From the NCBI RefSeq assembly GCF_009617595.1, contig NZ_WIXK01000002.1, forward strand, positions 434,001 to 498,000: a stretch of DNA of 64,000 nucleotides, written 5' to 3'. Of the stretch, positions 24,938 to 34,100 are shown one piece after another; within the stretch, counting starts at the first letter, position 1, and every line of letters begins with the position of its first letter. The position numbers were made by a program, and so were the translations under genes. The DNA is from Tritonibacter aquimaris. Its GTDB lineage: Bacteria; Pseudomonadota; Alphaproteobacteria; Rhodobacterales; Rhodobacteraceae. The notes beneath the pieces were generated by a model, which saw nothing but the letters and a program-made list of their open reading frames with translations, ran no database searches and had not been told where the DNA came from.

Positions 24938-25097
24938 CGGGTGGCGAAATGCAAGATCAACCAAATGGTTGAATATAGCTTTTCGCCAATTTGGCAGGCG
25001 CTAACAGCTGGATGAGCCTGAATGCGAATCCCTGACGTCGGCATAAGCCATTGAAATATGTGAATTTTAATGGTGTTAAATTAGTCTGCCTGCGTCG

Positions 25098-25126
25098 TTG
25101 ACTCTGACGTGTTCACCCCTTAGCAA
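25098..25126 (+). promoter_or_regulatory. Candidate promoter of the F0 ATP synthase operon
   Basis: TTGACT and TAGCAA separated by 17 bases, with a predicted start about 25 bases before atpI. The preceding 150 bases are AT-rich. Confidence 0.5.
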
Positions 25127-25157
25127 CCACAGCAGAATTCGCGTGAGGATGGCACCC

Positions 25158-25496
25158 GTGATTGATGACGACCAAAGGCAGCGTTTGGCGCAGCTGGAGG
25201 CGCGATTGAGCGAGGCGCGTAAGGCTCAAGAGCCCAAGCCGCGCGTGGATGAACACTATAGCATGGCCAATCAGGCCTGGCGGATGGTGACGGAACTTGT
25301 GGCCGGTTTGGTTATCGGCTTTGGCGTCGGATTTGGGCTTGATAGCCTGTTTGGGACAATCCCAATCTTTCTGGTGACCTTTACATTGCTGGGTCTGGTG
25401 GCCGGGGTCAAAGTGATGATCCGCAGCGCCCATGAGATCCAGGAGACGAAACTGGCCGAAGAGGCCAACGAAAAAGAGACGCAAGACCGGGATTGA
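25158..25496 (+). CDS. atpI: ATP synthase assembly protein AtpI
   Basis: 112 aa small membrane protein that helps assemble the c-ring. GTG 25158 is favoured because GAGG lies 9 bases upstream; ATG 25149 would sit almost on the Shine-Dalgarno. A charged N-terminal helix (LAQLEARLSEARKAQ) is followed by two membrane segments (ELVAGLVIGFGVGFGLDSLFG and the next). First gene of the F0 operon. Confidence 0.88.
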   Translation: MIDDDQRQRLAQLEARLSEARKAQEPKPRVDEHYSMANQAWRMVTELVAGLVIGFGVGFGLDSLFGTIPIFLVTFTLLGLVAGVKVMIRSAHEIQETKLAEEANEKETQDRD

Positions 25497-25523
25497 TCCC
25501 CCGGCGACAGGAGACACGGGACG

Positions 25524-26327
25524 ATGGGCAAGATTTTCTTTTATGTAGCGCTCGCTGCAGTCGTACTTTCGGGGCTGCTCTTTGCTCCTGAGCATGCGGG
25601 CCTGGCAATTCATCCGGTTGACCAGTTCGAGGTCAAATCGCTGTTTGGCGGCGATCACGTTGGTCTGATGACCCCAACAAACGTGACCCTGTGGATGGTT
25701 ATCGCGATCGTTTCGATCTTTGCTCTGCTGGTTCTCGGCTCTTCGGGCCGCGCGGTTGTCCCTTCGCGTGCTCAGTCGATTGCTGAACTGGCGTATGGCT
25801 TTATCTACAAGATGGTTGAAGATGTTGCAGGTAAGGACGCGGTTCGCTTCTTCCCCTACATCATGACCCTGTTCATGTTCATCGTGACCGCCAACTTCCT
25901 TGGCCTCATTCCGATGTCCTTTACCACCACATCGCATTTTGCCGTCACCGGCATGCTGGCGGTACTGGTGTTCGTGACCGTGACTGTGATTGGTTTTGTC
26001 ATGCACGGTGCGAAATTCCTGTCACTTTTCTGGGTCTCTTCCGCGCCGCTGCCGCTGCGTCCGGTACTGGCCCTGATCGAAGTGATTTCCTACTTCGTAC
26101 GCCCCGTGAGCCTGTGCATTCGTCTTGCAGGTAACATCATGGCGGGCCACGCAGTTCTGAAAGTTTTCGCGGGGTTTGCCGCAGGTCTGGGTCTGTTCTC
26201 CTTCCTGCCGATCTTCGCCATCAGCGCGTTCTATGCGCTCGAAGTTCTCGTAGCCTTTATCCAGGCATACGTATTCACCATTCTGACCTGCGTGTACCTG
26301 AAAGACGCGCTGCACCCGTCGCACTAA
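25524..26327 (+). CDS. atpB: F0F1 ATP synthase subunit a
   Basis: 267 aa stator subunit that forms the proton half-channels. The essential Arg lies in [15 protein letters not shown]-terminus [20 protein letters not shown] is a hydrophobic leader ahead of the usual [21 protein letters not shown] precedes ATG 25524. Follows atpI by 27 bases. Confidence 0.95.
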   Translation: MGKIFFYVALAAVVLSGLLFAPEHAGLAIHPVDQFEVKSLFGGDHVGLMTPTNVTLWMVIAIVSIFALLVLGSSGRAVVPSRAQSIAELAYGFIYKMVEDVAGKDAVRFFPYIMTLFMFIVTANFLGLIPMSFTTTSHFAVTGMLAVLVFVTVTVIGFVMHGAKFLSLFWVSSAPLPLRPVLALIEVISYFVRPVSLCIRLAGNIMAGHAVLKVFAGFAAGLGLFSFLPIFAISAFYALEVLVAFIQAYVFTILTCVYLKDALHPSH

Positions 26328-26390
26328 GCGACGGCTGCTCTAAGGTCCGAACTCTAAATCCGTAACTTCCAATCGTAAGGAGATTTCACA

Positions 26391-26615
26391 ATGGAAGGCG
26401 AACTCGCACACATCGGCGCTGGTCTGGCTGGCATGGGTACTGGTATTGCTGCACTGGGTGTTGGCAACGTAGCAGCTAACTTCCTGGCAGGCGCACTGCG
26501 CAACCCTTCTGCAGCTGCATCGCAGACTGCAACCCTCTTCATCGGTATCGCATTTGCAGAAGCTCTGGGCATCTTCTCGTTCCTGGTTGCTCTGCTGCTG
26601 ATGTTCGCCGTCTAA
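26391..26615 (+). CDS. atpE: F0F1 ATP synthase subunit c
   Basis: 74 aa proteolipid; two membrane helices joined by the polar loop RNPSA. The proton-carrying Glu57 lies in [11 protein letters not shown]. No Na+-type ligand set is obvious. AAGGAG precedes ATG 26391. A strong hairpin follows the gene. Confidence 0.97.
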   Translation: MEGELAHIGAGLAGMGTGIAALGVGNVAANFLAGALRNPSAAASQTATLFIGIAFAEALGIFSFLVALLLMFAV

Positions 26616-26641
26616 GAACCTTAGGAACCTTTTTCCTTACG

Positions 26642-26674
26642 GCCGGGCGGTGTGGCAGCCCCATACTGCCCGGT
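26642..26674 (+). other. Strong hairpin in the atpE-atpX spacer
   Basis: Stem of 13 bp, CCGGGCGGTGTGG with CCATACTGCCCGG (two G-U pairs), loop CAGCC; one further G-U pair extends it. No T run follows, so it is not a typical terminator. Its place right after atpE suggests mRNA 3'-end protection or processing, which would help the high copy number of subunit c. Confidence 0.6.
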
Positions 26675-26702
26675 GTAACGGCAAGTTCCTTAGGAGGACG
26701 AC

Positions 26703-27266
26703 ATGGCATCAAACTCGCATGACGCAGGTCACGGTGCTGCAGATGCAGCCCACGCCGCCGACGCGGCGCATGGCTCCGGCGGTATGCCGCAGCTGGACTT
26801 CTCGACCTATGGTAACCAGATCTTCTGGCTCCTGGTCACTCTTGTCGTGATCTACTTCATCCTGTCGCGTATCGCGCTGCCTCGCATTGCTGCGGTGCTG
26901 TCCGAGCGTCAGGGTACCATTACGAATGACCTGGCCGCGGCCGAGGACCTGAAAGCCAAAGCAGTTGAGGCGGAAGACGCCTATAACAAAGCTCTGGCGG
27001 ATGCACGTGGTGAAGCGCAGCGTATTGCTGCAGAGACCCGCGCAGCCATCCAGAAGGATCTGGACGCAGCCATCGAGAAAGCAGACGCTGAGATTTCTGA
27101 CAAAGCGGCAGAATCTGAAAAAGCGATTGCTGAGATCCAAGCTGGTGCGCTGGAAGCGGTTCAAACCGTTGCTGCCGACACCGCTGGCGAACTGGTTGCT
27201 GCTCTTGGCGGCAAAGCAGACGCAGATGCAATTGCAGCTTCGGTTGCTGAACGGATGAAAGGATAA
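26703..27266 (+). CDS. atpX: F0F1 ATP synthase subunit b'
   Basis: 187 aa stator subunit, the b' form found with b in phototroph-related alphaproteobacteria. The N-terminus is His/Ala/Asp-rich with a repeated AADAAH, unusual for the family. One membrane helix ([19 protein letters not shown]), then a long helical coiled coil. AGGAGG precedes ATG. Confidence 0.93.
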   Translation: MASNSHDAGHGAADAAHAADAAHGSGGMPQLDFSTYGNQIFWLLVTLVVIYFILSRIALPRIAAVLSERQGTITNDLAAAEDLKAKAVEAEDAYNKALADARGEAQRIAAETRAAIQKDLDAAIEKADAEISDKAAESEKAIAEIQAGALEAVQTVAADTAGELVAALGGKADADAIAASVAERMKG

Positions 27267-27270
27267 GGAC

Positions 27271-27834
27271 ATGCGCACAGTATTTGCACTTGCCCTGACC
27301 CTGGGTGCCGCAAGCCCGGCCCTCGCGGCCTCTGGCGGCAAATTCCTGGCACTGGACAACACCGATTTTGTTGTTCTGCTGGCCTTCCTTCTGTTCGTTG
27401 GCATTCTGCTTTTTGTCAAAGTGCCAAGCCTGCTGGGCAAACAGCTGGACGATCGTGCTGAAGGCATCCGCAAGGAGCTGGACGAGGCGCGCGCCCTGCG
27501 TGAAGAAGCTCAGACTATCCTGGCCTCCTATGAGCGCAAGCAAAAGGAAGTCAGCGAGCAGGCGGAGCGCATTGTTGCAACCGCACGCGAAGAAGCAACT
27601 GCTGCTGCTGAACAGGCTAAAGCAGATCTGAAGACCTCGATTGCCCGCCGTCTGGCGGCTGCTGAAGAGCAGATCGCATCTGCAGAAGCTTCGGCTGTGA
27701 AAGCAGTACGTGATCGCGCCATCGACGTGGCTGTTAAAGCCGCAGATGATGTGATCTCCAAACAGCTGTCGGCTGCTGAAGCCAACAAGCTGATTGACTC
27801 AGCCATTGCTGACGTTGAAGCAAAACTGCACTAA
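27271..27834 (+). CDS. atpF: F0F1 ATP synthase subunit b
   Basis: 187 aa. N-terminal hydrophobic leader (MRTVFALALTLGAASPALA) followed by a membrane helix (FVVLLAFLLFVGILLFVKVP) and a coiled coil rich in Ala and Glu; pairs with b' in the peripheral stalk. AAGGAC precedes ATG, 4 bases after atpX. Last gene of the operon. Confidence 0.95.
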   Translation: MRTVFALALTLGAASPALAASGGKFLALDNTDFVVLLAFLLFVGILLFVKVPSLLGKQLDDRAEGIRKELDEARALREEAQTILASYERKQKEVSEQAERIVATAREEATAAAEQAKADLKTSIARRLAAAEEQIASAEASAVKAVRDRAIDVAVKAADDVISKQLSAAEANKLIDSAIADVEAKLH

Positions 27835-27856
27835 GCGCAGCTAAAACGATGTAATT

Positions 27857-27884
27857 AAACCCGGCCTTTGCGCTGGGTTTTTTT
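27857..27884 (+). terminator. Rho-independent terminator of the F0 operon
   Basis: 8-bp stem AACCCGGC with GCTGGGTT (one G-U pair), 6-base loop, followed by T7; 24 bases after the atpF stop. Confidence 0.9.
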
Positions 27885-27987
27885 GCGTCTATGTGAATTT
27901 TTTACGACAAGAGCGCTTGTTAACGAGACAATTAATATCTGACTGGTATGGAAGAACCTACAAGGTAACTAATTGAATTGAAGCACA

Positions 27988-28815
27988 ATGTTGGATGTCG
28001 GCCTCGTATCCGCGCGTATTGACACTTTGGCATCTGTTCAGGCTAAAGCTATTTTGTCGTGTTTGAGCCTGGATCTGCAGTATGGAAGGAGACGCGTCTT
28101 TAGCGATGTCTCTTTTGATCTGTTTCAGCAAGAAACCCTGTGTCTGATCGGTTCACAGGAGAACGGAAAATCCAGCTTGTTGCGTTGTTTGAACCGCACG
28201 GCGGAGCTTGATCGCGGGGCCTGTCAGGGTGGTCGGATCTTTCTGGATCGCCGAGATGTATTTGATCCGAGCTGGGATGTGACCTTTGTGCGCCGCCAGG
28301 TTGCTTTGGTGCCGCAGGTCTCTAACCCGTTTCCCGCAAGTATCTGGGACAATATCGCATATGTGTTGAAGCTGCATCGTATCGCCTCTGGCCAGCATGA
28401 TATTGGCGATCGGATCGAGGAGGCTTTGCGTTTGGTGGGCATATGGGGTGAGGTCAAAGACGATCTGCACAAGACGCCCGTGCACCAGATGTCGCCAGTG
28501 ATCCAGCGGCAGGTCTGTATTGCGCGGGCGCTGGCGCTTGAACCACGTGTTTTGCTGCTGGATGAGCCTTCGGTCGGGCTTGGGGGGCTCTCGATGCAAC
28601 AGCTGGAAACGATACTGTGTCGATTAAAGCAAAACCTAGCGATTGTGGTGGCAACGCAATCGTTGGAAGTCACGGCACAAATCGCAGATCGTATTGCCCA
28701 TCTGGATCAGGGGACTATGCAAGAAGTCGACTGCGCCGAACTTATTCTGACCAATGCGCAAAACCCGGTGACGCGCCGGTTTGTGGAGGCGCATGCGCAG
28801 GGGATGATCAGCTGA
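27988..28815 (+). CDS. Orphan PstB-like ABC ATPase with degenerate motifs
   Basis: 275 aa, closest by eye to the phosphate importer ATPase PstB (QVSNPFPASIWDNIAYVLKL, EVKDDLHKTPVHQMSP). Walker A GSQENGKS (55-62), Q-loop Gln110 and Walker B LLLDEP (189-194) are kept. The signature LSGGQ is replaced by MSPVI (168-172), the D-loop SALD by SVGLGG, and the H-loop His by Gln224 (ATQS). It probably binds ATP but hydrolyses it poorly. No permease or binding protein lies nearby. No strong Shine-Dalgarno before ATG. Confidence 0.8.
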   Translation: MLDVGLVSARIDTLASVQAKAILSCLSLDLQYGRRRVFSDVSFDLFQQETLCLIGSQENGKSSLLRCLNRTAELDRGACQGGRIFLDRRDVFDPSWDVTFVRRQVALVPQVSNPFPASIWDNIAYVLKLHRIASGQHDIGDRIEEALRLVGIWGEVKDDLHKTPVHQMSPVIQRQVCIARALALEPRVLLLDEPSVGLGGLSMQQLETILCRLKQNLAIVVATQSLEVTAQIADRIAHLDQGTMQEVDCAELILTNAQNPVTRRFVEAHAQGMIS

Positions 28816-29578
28816 GGCTCTGGTCCTTTTCCAGTTTCTGGCGGGCGATTTCGGCATTGCGCTGGGTCTTTTGGTGATCAAGCAGGCATTGCTTCACGTA
28901 ATCCAGGTGTGCCTCAGCAGCTGTGCGGGCGGCCTCTGGGTTTCGGTTTTGCAATGCGGCGTTGATGGCGTGGTGCTGGGCTGCAAGGGCGGCGCAGCTG
29001 GTGTCGCGCTGAAACATCACACGTCGATTATAAAACACCCCCAAGCGCAGCAGATCCAGCATAGAACGCATCACATGCAGCATGATCACATTGTGCCCCG
29101 CGTCCATGATGGCTGCGTGAAATTCCGCATCCAATTGCGCCGCCGCTTCTGAGGTGGCGGGATTGCCCGCCTCCTGCATTCGGTCATGCAGCGACTGGAT
29201 GACCTGCAGATCCTCATCAGAGCCAAAGCGCGCGGCGCGCTCGGCCGCCAGTCCTTCGATGTCGCGGCGAAAGGACAGGTAGTCAAAAACCGCTTCGTCG
29301 TGGCGGGCAAACAGATCAATCAACACTGGCGAAAAGGCTGAGCCCAAAACATCAGCCACATAGACACCGGATCCAGCCTTGGTTTGCAGCAGGCCGCGAT
29401 CGCGCAATTCACCCAAAGCATCGCGCAAAGAAGGGCGGGAGACGCCAAGACGATCTGCCAGATCACGTTCGGCGGGCAGCCGGTCGCCTGGCGTCAGTAC
29501 CCCGCGCAAAATCAGCAGCTCTATCTGAGCAACAACAGAAGAGGAAAGCTTTGCAGCGGAGATCTTTTGAAAAGGCAT
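28808..29578 (-). CDS. FadR/GntR family transcriptional regulator
   Basis: 256 aa from ATG 29578 (MPFQKISAAKLSSSVVAQIELLILRG); upstream in-frame ATGs exist and no Shine-Dalgarno decides. Winged helix PGDRLPAERDLADRLGVSRPSLRDALGELRDRG, split across helices, then an FCD helical effector domain with AEFHAAIMDAGHN and AAQHHAINAAL (metal-ligand His typical of FCD). Overlaps the end of the PstB-like gene by 8 bases (convergent). Divergent from the aminotransferase, its probable target. Confidence 0.88.
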   Translation of the reverse strand: MPFQKISAAKLSSSVVAQIELLILRGVLTPGDRLPAERDLADRLGVSRPSLRDALGELRDRGLLQTKAGSGVYVADVLGSAFSPVLIDLFARHDEAVFDYLSFRRDIEGLAAERAARFGSDEDLQVIQSLHDRMQEAGNPATSEAAAQLDAEFHAAIMDAGHNVIMLHVMRSMLDLLRLGVFYNRRVMFQRDTSCAALAAQHHAINAALQNRNPEAARTAAEAHLDYVKQCLLDHQKTQRNAEIARQKLEKDQSLS

Positions 29579-29662
29579 AGTCTGTGAACCACTGTGCATT
29601 GGTCGGAACATTGGATCATAACGACCTGGGCGGCTCAAGGAAACAAATCAATCGGCGCGAGT

Positions 29663-29686
29663 TTAAGGTCAGTATTATTGACTTAA
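29663..29686. promoter_or_regulatory. Imperfect inverted repeat between regulator and aminotransferase
   Basis: TTAAGGTCA and TTGACTTAA face each other with a 6-base centre; the arms match apart from one offset base. Lies 46 bases before the aminotransferase start. TTGACT with TAGCTC 17 bases on would overlap it as a promoter. Confidence 0.35.
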
Positions 29687-29731
29687 TATCTCGAATCGAT
29701 TAGCTCAAAGGTGAAAGTGGAAAGGTCTGAC

Positions 29732-30946
29732 ATGGATTTTGGTAATTATTTTTCAAACCGAACAAGCCGAATGAAAGCTTCGGAAATCCGTGAGCTGCTG
29801 AAACTGCTGGAAAAACCCGGCATCATTTCATTTGCGGGCGGTATTCCCGACGCGAATCTTTTCCCCGACGAAGCCCTAAAGGCGGTCGCGGCCGACGCGC
29901 TGTCTGAACCGGGGTTTGCGCTGCAATATTCCGTCAGCGAAGGCTATGGGCCGCTGCGGGCGTGGATCGTTGATCATATGCGAACGCTTGGCGTTGAGTG
30001 TGAGATCGACAATGTGTTGATCACGTCAGGATCGCAGCAGGCGCTGGATTATCTGGGGAAGATGCTGCTCTCGCCAGATGACACCGCTTTGGTGGAATGG
30101 CCCACCTATTTGGGCGCGCTAGGTGCGTTCAACGCCTATGAGCCGCGCTATGAACGCCTGTGGATCAACGACAACCGCACTGCCGCTGATATTACCCAAG
30201 CTGCCCATGACGCCGGTGGCGCGGTGAAATTCACCTATGTCACCCCTGAGTTCTCCAACCCGACCGGGATCACCCTGACCCGCGCAGAGCGCGAGGCACT
30301 GTTGCAGCGTGCAGCTGAGCTAGATTGCCTGATCCTGGAAGATTGCGCCTATGAGGGGCTGCGCTATGACGGTGAACCCGTGCCACCGATCCTTGCATTG
30401 GAACAGGCGCAGGGGGCGGAAATGAACGCCTGTCGCACGCTGTATTGCGGGACATTTTCCAAAACGCTGGCGCCGGGATTGCGGGTTGGCTGGGTGGTGG
30501 CGGCAAAGCCGATGATTGATCAGCTGGTGTTGATCAAACAGGCGGCGGATCTGCATTCGTCTACGCTTAATCAGATGATGGTCGCGCAGGTGGTGCAGGA
30601 GGGGTTTTATGACCACTTGGCCGAGCTGCGCCGCTGTTATGGCGCGCGCCGGGATGCGATGCTTGCGGCGCTTGCGCAGGAAATGCCCGAGGGCGTGAGC
30701 TGGAACACGCCTGAAGGAGGCATGTTCATCTGGCTGACGCTGCCCGAGCAGGTGGATTGTGGTGAACTGTTGCGTATCGCGCTTGAACATCACAACGTGG
30801 CCTTTGTACCGGGGCAGGCGTTCTTTGCTGATGGCAGTGGGAAAAACACGCTGAGGCTCAGCTTTTCATGTGCGTCGCTGGCGCAGACCGACAGTGGCAT
30901 CCATGCGCTGGGGCAGGCCATTCGAACCTATCTTGCGCAGGGCTAA
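29732..30946 (+). CDS. PLP-dependent aminotransferase, 2-aminoadipate/LysN-like
   Basis: 404 aa, fold type I class I/II. ATG 29732 with GGAAAGG upstream (MDFGNYFSNRTSRMKASEIRELLKL). PLP-binding TFSKTLAPGLRVGW holds the Schiff-base Lys; FAGGIPDANLFP, SNPTGITLTR and LRLSFSCAS complete the site. Resembles 2-aminoadipate or aromatic aminotransferases; the true substrate is unknown and is perhaps the signal of the adjacent FadR-type regulator. Confidence 0.88.
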   Translation: MDFGNYFSNRTSRMKASEIRELLKLLEKPGIISFAGGIPDANLFPDEALKAVAADALSEPGFALQYSVSEGYGPLRAWIVDHMRTLGVECEIDNVLITSGSQQALDYLGKMLLSPDDTALVEWPTYLGALGAFNAYEPRYERLWINDNRTAADITQAAHDAGGAVKFTYVTPEFSNPTGITLTRAEREALLQRAAELDCLILEDCAYEGLRYDGEPVPPILALEQAQGAEMNACRTLYCGTFSKTLAPGLRVGWVVAAKPMIDQLVLIKQAADLHSSTLNQMMVAQVVQEGFYDHLAELRRCYGARRDAMLAALAQEMPEGVSWNTPEGGMFIWLTLPEQVDCGELLRIALEHHNVAFVPGQAFFADGSGKNTLRLSFSCASLAQTDSGIHALGQAIRTYLAQG

Positions 30947-31075
30947 TGCGCTGATTGGCACGTGATTGCCGTCCTACGCTTCGCCGTTGCAGTGAGGTGA
31001 AAACCGCGATAGATGGCTGCGCTTAGAGGGCGCGCATGGGCAGGGATTTGCCAGTTTGCGCTGATTTAAGGCGAG

Positions 31076-31084
31076 TTATCCACA
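31076..31084 (+). promoter_or_regulatory. DnaA-box-like 9-mer TTATCCACA upstream of smc
   Basis: Exact match to the consensus DnaA box, in the 248-base spacer before smc and 52 bases upstream of its candidate -35. A single copy, so not an origin by itself. Confidence 0.5.
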
Positions 31085-31135
31085 AGATATAGCGTTGCAA
31101 GGCCCGGATCCGGCATAATGTGGGGGTGAGCGAGA

Positions 31136-31164
31136 TTGACAGCTCCCCCGCAATTGGCTGAGAT
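31136..31164 (+). promoter_or_regulatory. Candidate promoter of smc
   Basis: Perfect -35 TTGACA, 17-base spacer, -10-like TGAGAT; start predicted about 25 bases before the TTG start codon of smc. Confidence 0.5.
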
Positions 31165-31194
31165 CACGCCACAACGGTATCAAGCGAGGTCCAT

Positions 31195-34100
31195 TTGCGT
31201 TTTTCCAAGCTGCGGCTGAACGGGTTCAAGAGTTTTGTTGATCCAACCGATCTGATGATTTCAGATGGGTTGACCGGCGTTGTGGGGCCAAACGGCTGCG
31301 GTAAGTCGAACCTTTTAGAGGCGCTGCGCTGGGTCATGGGCGAAAACCGCCCCAAGGCCATGCGCGGCGGTGGCATGGAAGATGTGATCTTTGCTGGCGC
31401 CAGTGCGCGTTCAGCCCGCAATTTTGCCGAAGTCAGCCTGCAGTTGGATAACAGTGATCGTCTGGCTCCGTCTGGGTTTAATGATGCGGATCAGCTCGAC
31501 ATTGTGCGTCGGATTACCCGCGATGTTGGCAGCGCCTACAAAGCGAACGGCAAAGACGTGCGCGCGCGCGATGTGCAGATGCTGTTTGCGGATGCCTCGA
31601 CCGGGGCGCATTCGCCGTCATTGGTCCGTCAGGGTCAGATTGCAGAGCTGATCAACGCAAAGCCCAAGGCGCGGCGGCGTATCCTAGAGGAAGCTGCGGG
31701 GATCTCGGGGCTCTATCAGCGCCGTCATGAGGCGGAGCTGAAGCTTAAGAATACCGAACAGAATCTGTTGCGCGTTGATGATGTGATTGAACAGCTGGCG
31801 ACCCAACTGGGTCAGCTGGCACGTCAGGCGCGGCAGGCACAACGGTATCGCGGCATCGGTGAAACCCTGCGTCACGCCGAAGGGGCGCTGTTGTATCGTC
31901 GCTGGCGCGAAGCCGATGAAGCGCGCCTTGCCGCCGAAGAGGGGCTGCGGGTACGTGTGACCCAGGCGGTGAAGGCGGAAAACCTTGCACGGGCCGCCGC
32001 CGAGAACCGCGTGGCAGCCGACGCCAAACTGCCACCCCTGCGCGAAGAAGAGGCCATCGCCACCGCCATTTTGCAGCGGTTTGTGGTGCAGCGCGATGCG
32101 CTGGCAGATCAGGACGCGCAGGCGCGTCAGACGATTGAAACCCTGACCAGCCGTATTCGTCAGCTGGGCGCGGATATCGAACGTGAAAGCGGGCTGAACA
32201 AAGACGCGGGCGAAACCATTGAACGGCTGGAATGGGAGCAACGCGAGCTGCAAAAGGCGGGCGACGGGCAGGGTGAACGGCTGGACGAAGCCGCAGAACT
32301 TATGCGCAATGCGGCCACCGTATTGCAACAACGCGAGGACCACCTGTCGCAAGTGACCGAAGATGTGGCCCGTCTGGCGGCCCGGCACCAGTCTGCGCGC
32401 CGGATGGTAGAAGATTGCAAACGCGCCGCCGAGCGCGCCGAGACCGAAGGCCGCACTGCGCGTGATGCAATGATTGCCGCGGACGAGGCGGTGTCGCAGG
32501 CCCGCACGCGTCAGTCAGATGCGGTTGAGGCCGAAGAAGAAGCGCGCGCGGCCTCGGAAGATGCAGAAGAGGCGCTGGTGGCGGCCGATGAAGCCCGGAC
32601 TGAGACACAAGCCCGCGAAGCTGACGCACGGGCGCAACGCTCTGAAGCAGATGGTGAACTGGGCGCGCTGCGCTCTGAGGCCACGGCGCTGGCAAAGCTT
32701 GTGGAACGCGACACGGCTGAAGGTGGCCAGGTTCTGGATGATCTGCGGGTTGAGCCCGGCTATGAAAAGGCGCTTGGCGCCGCACTGGCGGATGATTTGC
32801 GTGCACCTTTGGCGGATCGTGACGGGCCTTCGGGTTGGTTGACCCTGCCTGCATATGATCGCGAAGCCGGCCTGCCCGAAGGGGTGAAACCGCTGGCGCT
32901 GTTTGTGTCAGGGCCCGAGGCTTTGTCGCGTCGGATGACCCAGATCGGTGTGGTGGATAGCGACAGCGCAGCCATAATGCAGGCGCGTTTGCGCCCCGGT
33001 CAGCGATTGGTGACGCAAGACGGTGATCTGTGGCGCTGGGACGGCTATCGCGCCTGGGCCGAGGATGCACCCAGTGCTGCGGCGCTACGTCTGGAGCAGA
33101 TGAACCGGCTTGAGGCGCTGAAACAGGATATTGAGCACGCAGAAGCCCGCGCAGCAGGTCTGACTGCGGCGCATGAGGCGTTGATGCGTAAGCTCACCGA
33201 GGTGACCGAGGCGGATCAAGCTGCGCGCCAGGCCCGGCGCATGGCGGATCAGCGGGTGGCAGATTGCGCACGTGCGCTGAGCAAGGCTGAGGCAGATTGC
33301 AATCTGGCGGGGGCAAAGCTTGAAACCCTGCAGATCGCGGTGGAACGTCACGAAGAGGATGCCGAAGCGGCGCAGGAACGCCTGAGCGACGCAATGGAAG
33401 TTGTCGAAGATCTCGGGGATCTTGAAATAGCGCGCAGCGCGGTCGAAGAGGTGAAGCAGAGCGTAGAAGCCGCGCGCATCACCATGATCACCCATCGCTC
33501 GGCCCATGATGAGCTGCGCCGCGATGGCGAAGCCCGCATTCGCCGCACCCAAGAGGTGATCAAGGAGCTGTCAGGCTGGAACCATCGCCTGGAATCCGCT
33601 GGGCGCCGTATTTCCGAGCTTGAGGAGCGCCGCACCGCCAGCCAGGATGAGCTGGAAGAGGCGATGGCCAAACCCGCAGAGATCGAAGAGAAACGCGAAG
33701 AGCTGAATGAATCGATCGAGGGTGCTGAGGCGCGTAAATCTGTCGCTACCGAGACGTTGATTGCTGCCGAAGCGGCACTGCGCGAAGCAAGCCAAAATGA
33801 AAAGGACGCCGAGCGTCTGGCCTCGGAAGCGCGTGAGGAACGTGCGCGCACAGAAGCGTTGACAGGCAGCGCCCGCGATGCGGTGCAGGCCGCTGAAAGC
33901 CGCATTATCGAAGAGCAGCAGGTGACACCGCCTGTGTTGCTGGAGCGTCTCGCAGTTGATCCCAAAGATATCGAGGAATCCGACGTGCTTGAGGCGCAGG
34001 TTGCGCAGCTCAAACGGCAACGCGATTCGCTGGGGGCTGTGAACCTGCGCGCCGAAGAAGATGCGCGCGAGATCCAGTCGGAACATGACCATCTGGTGGA

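Noticed and set aside
25067-25080. TTAA-N5-TTAA upstream of atpI
   Set aside because: Wrong spacing for CtrA; more likely just AT-rich promoter DNA.
27918-27933. TTAA-N8-TTAA as a CtrA site before the PstB-like gene
   Set aside because: CtrA sites have a 7-base spacer; here it is 8, so it does not fit.
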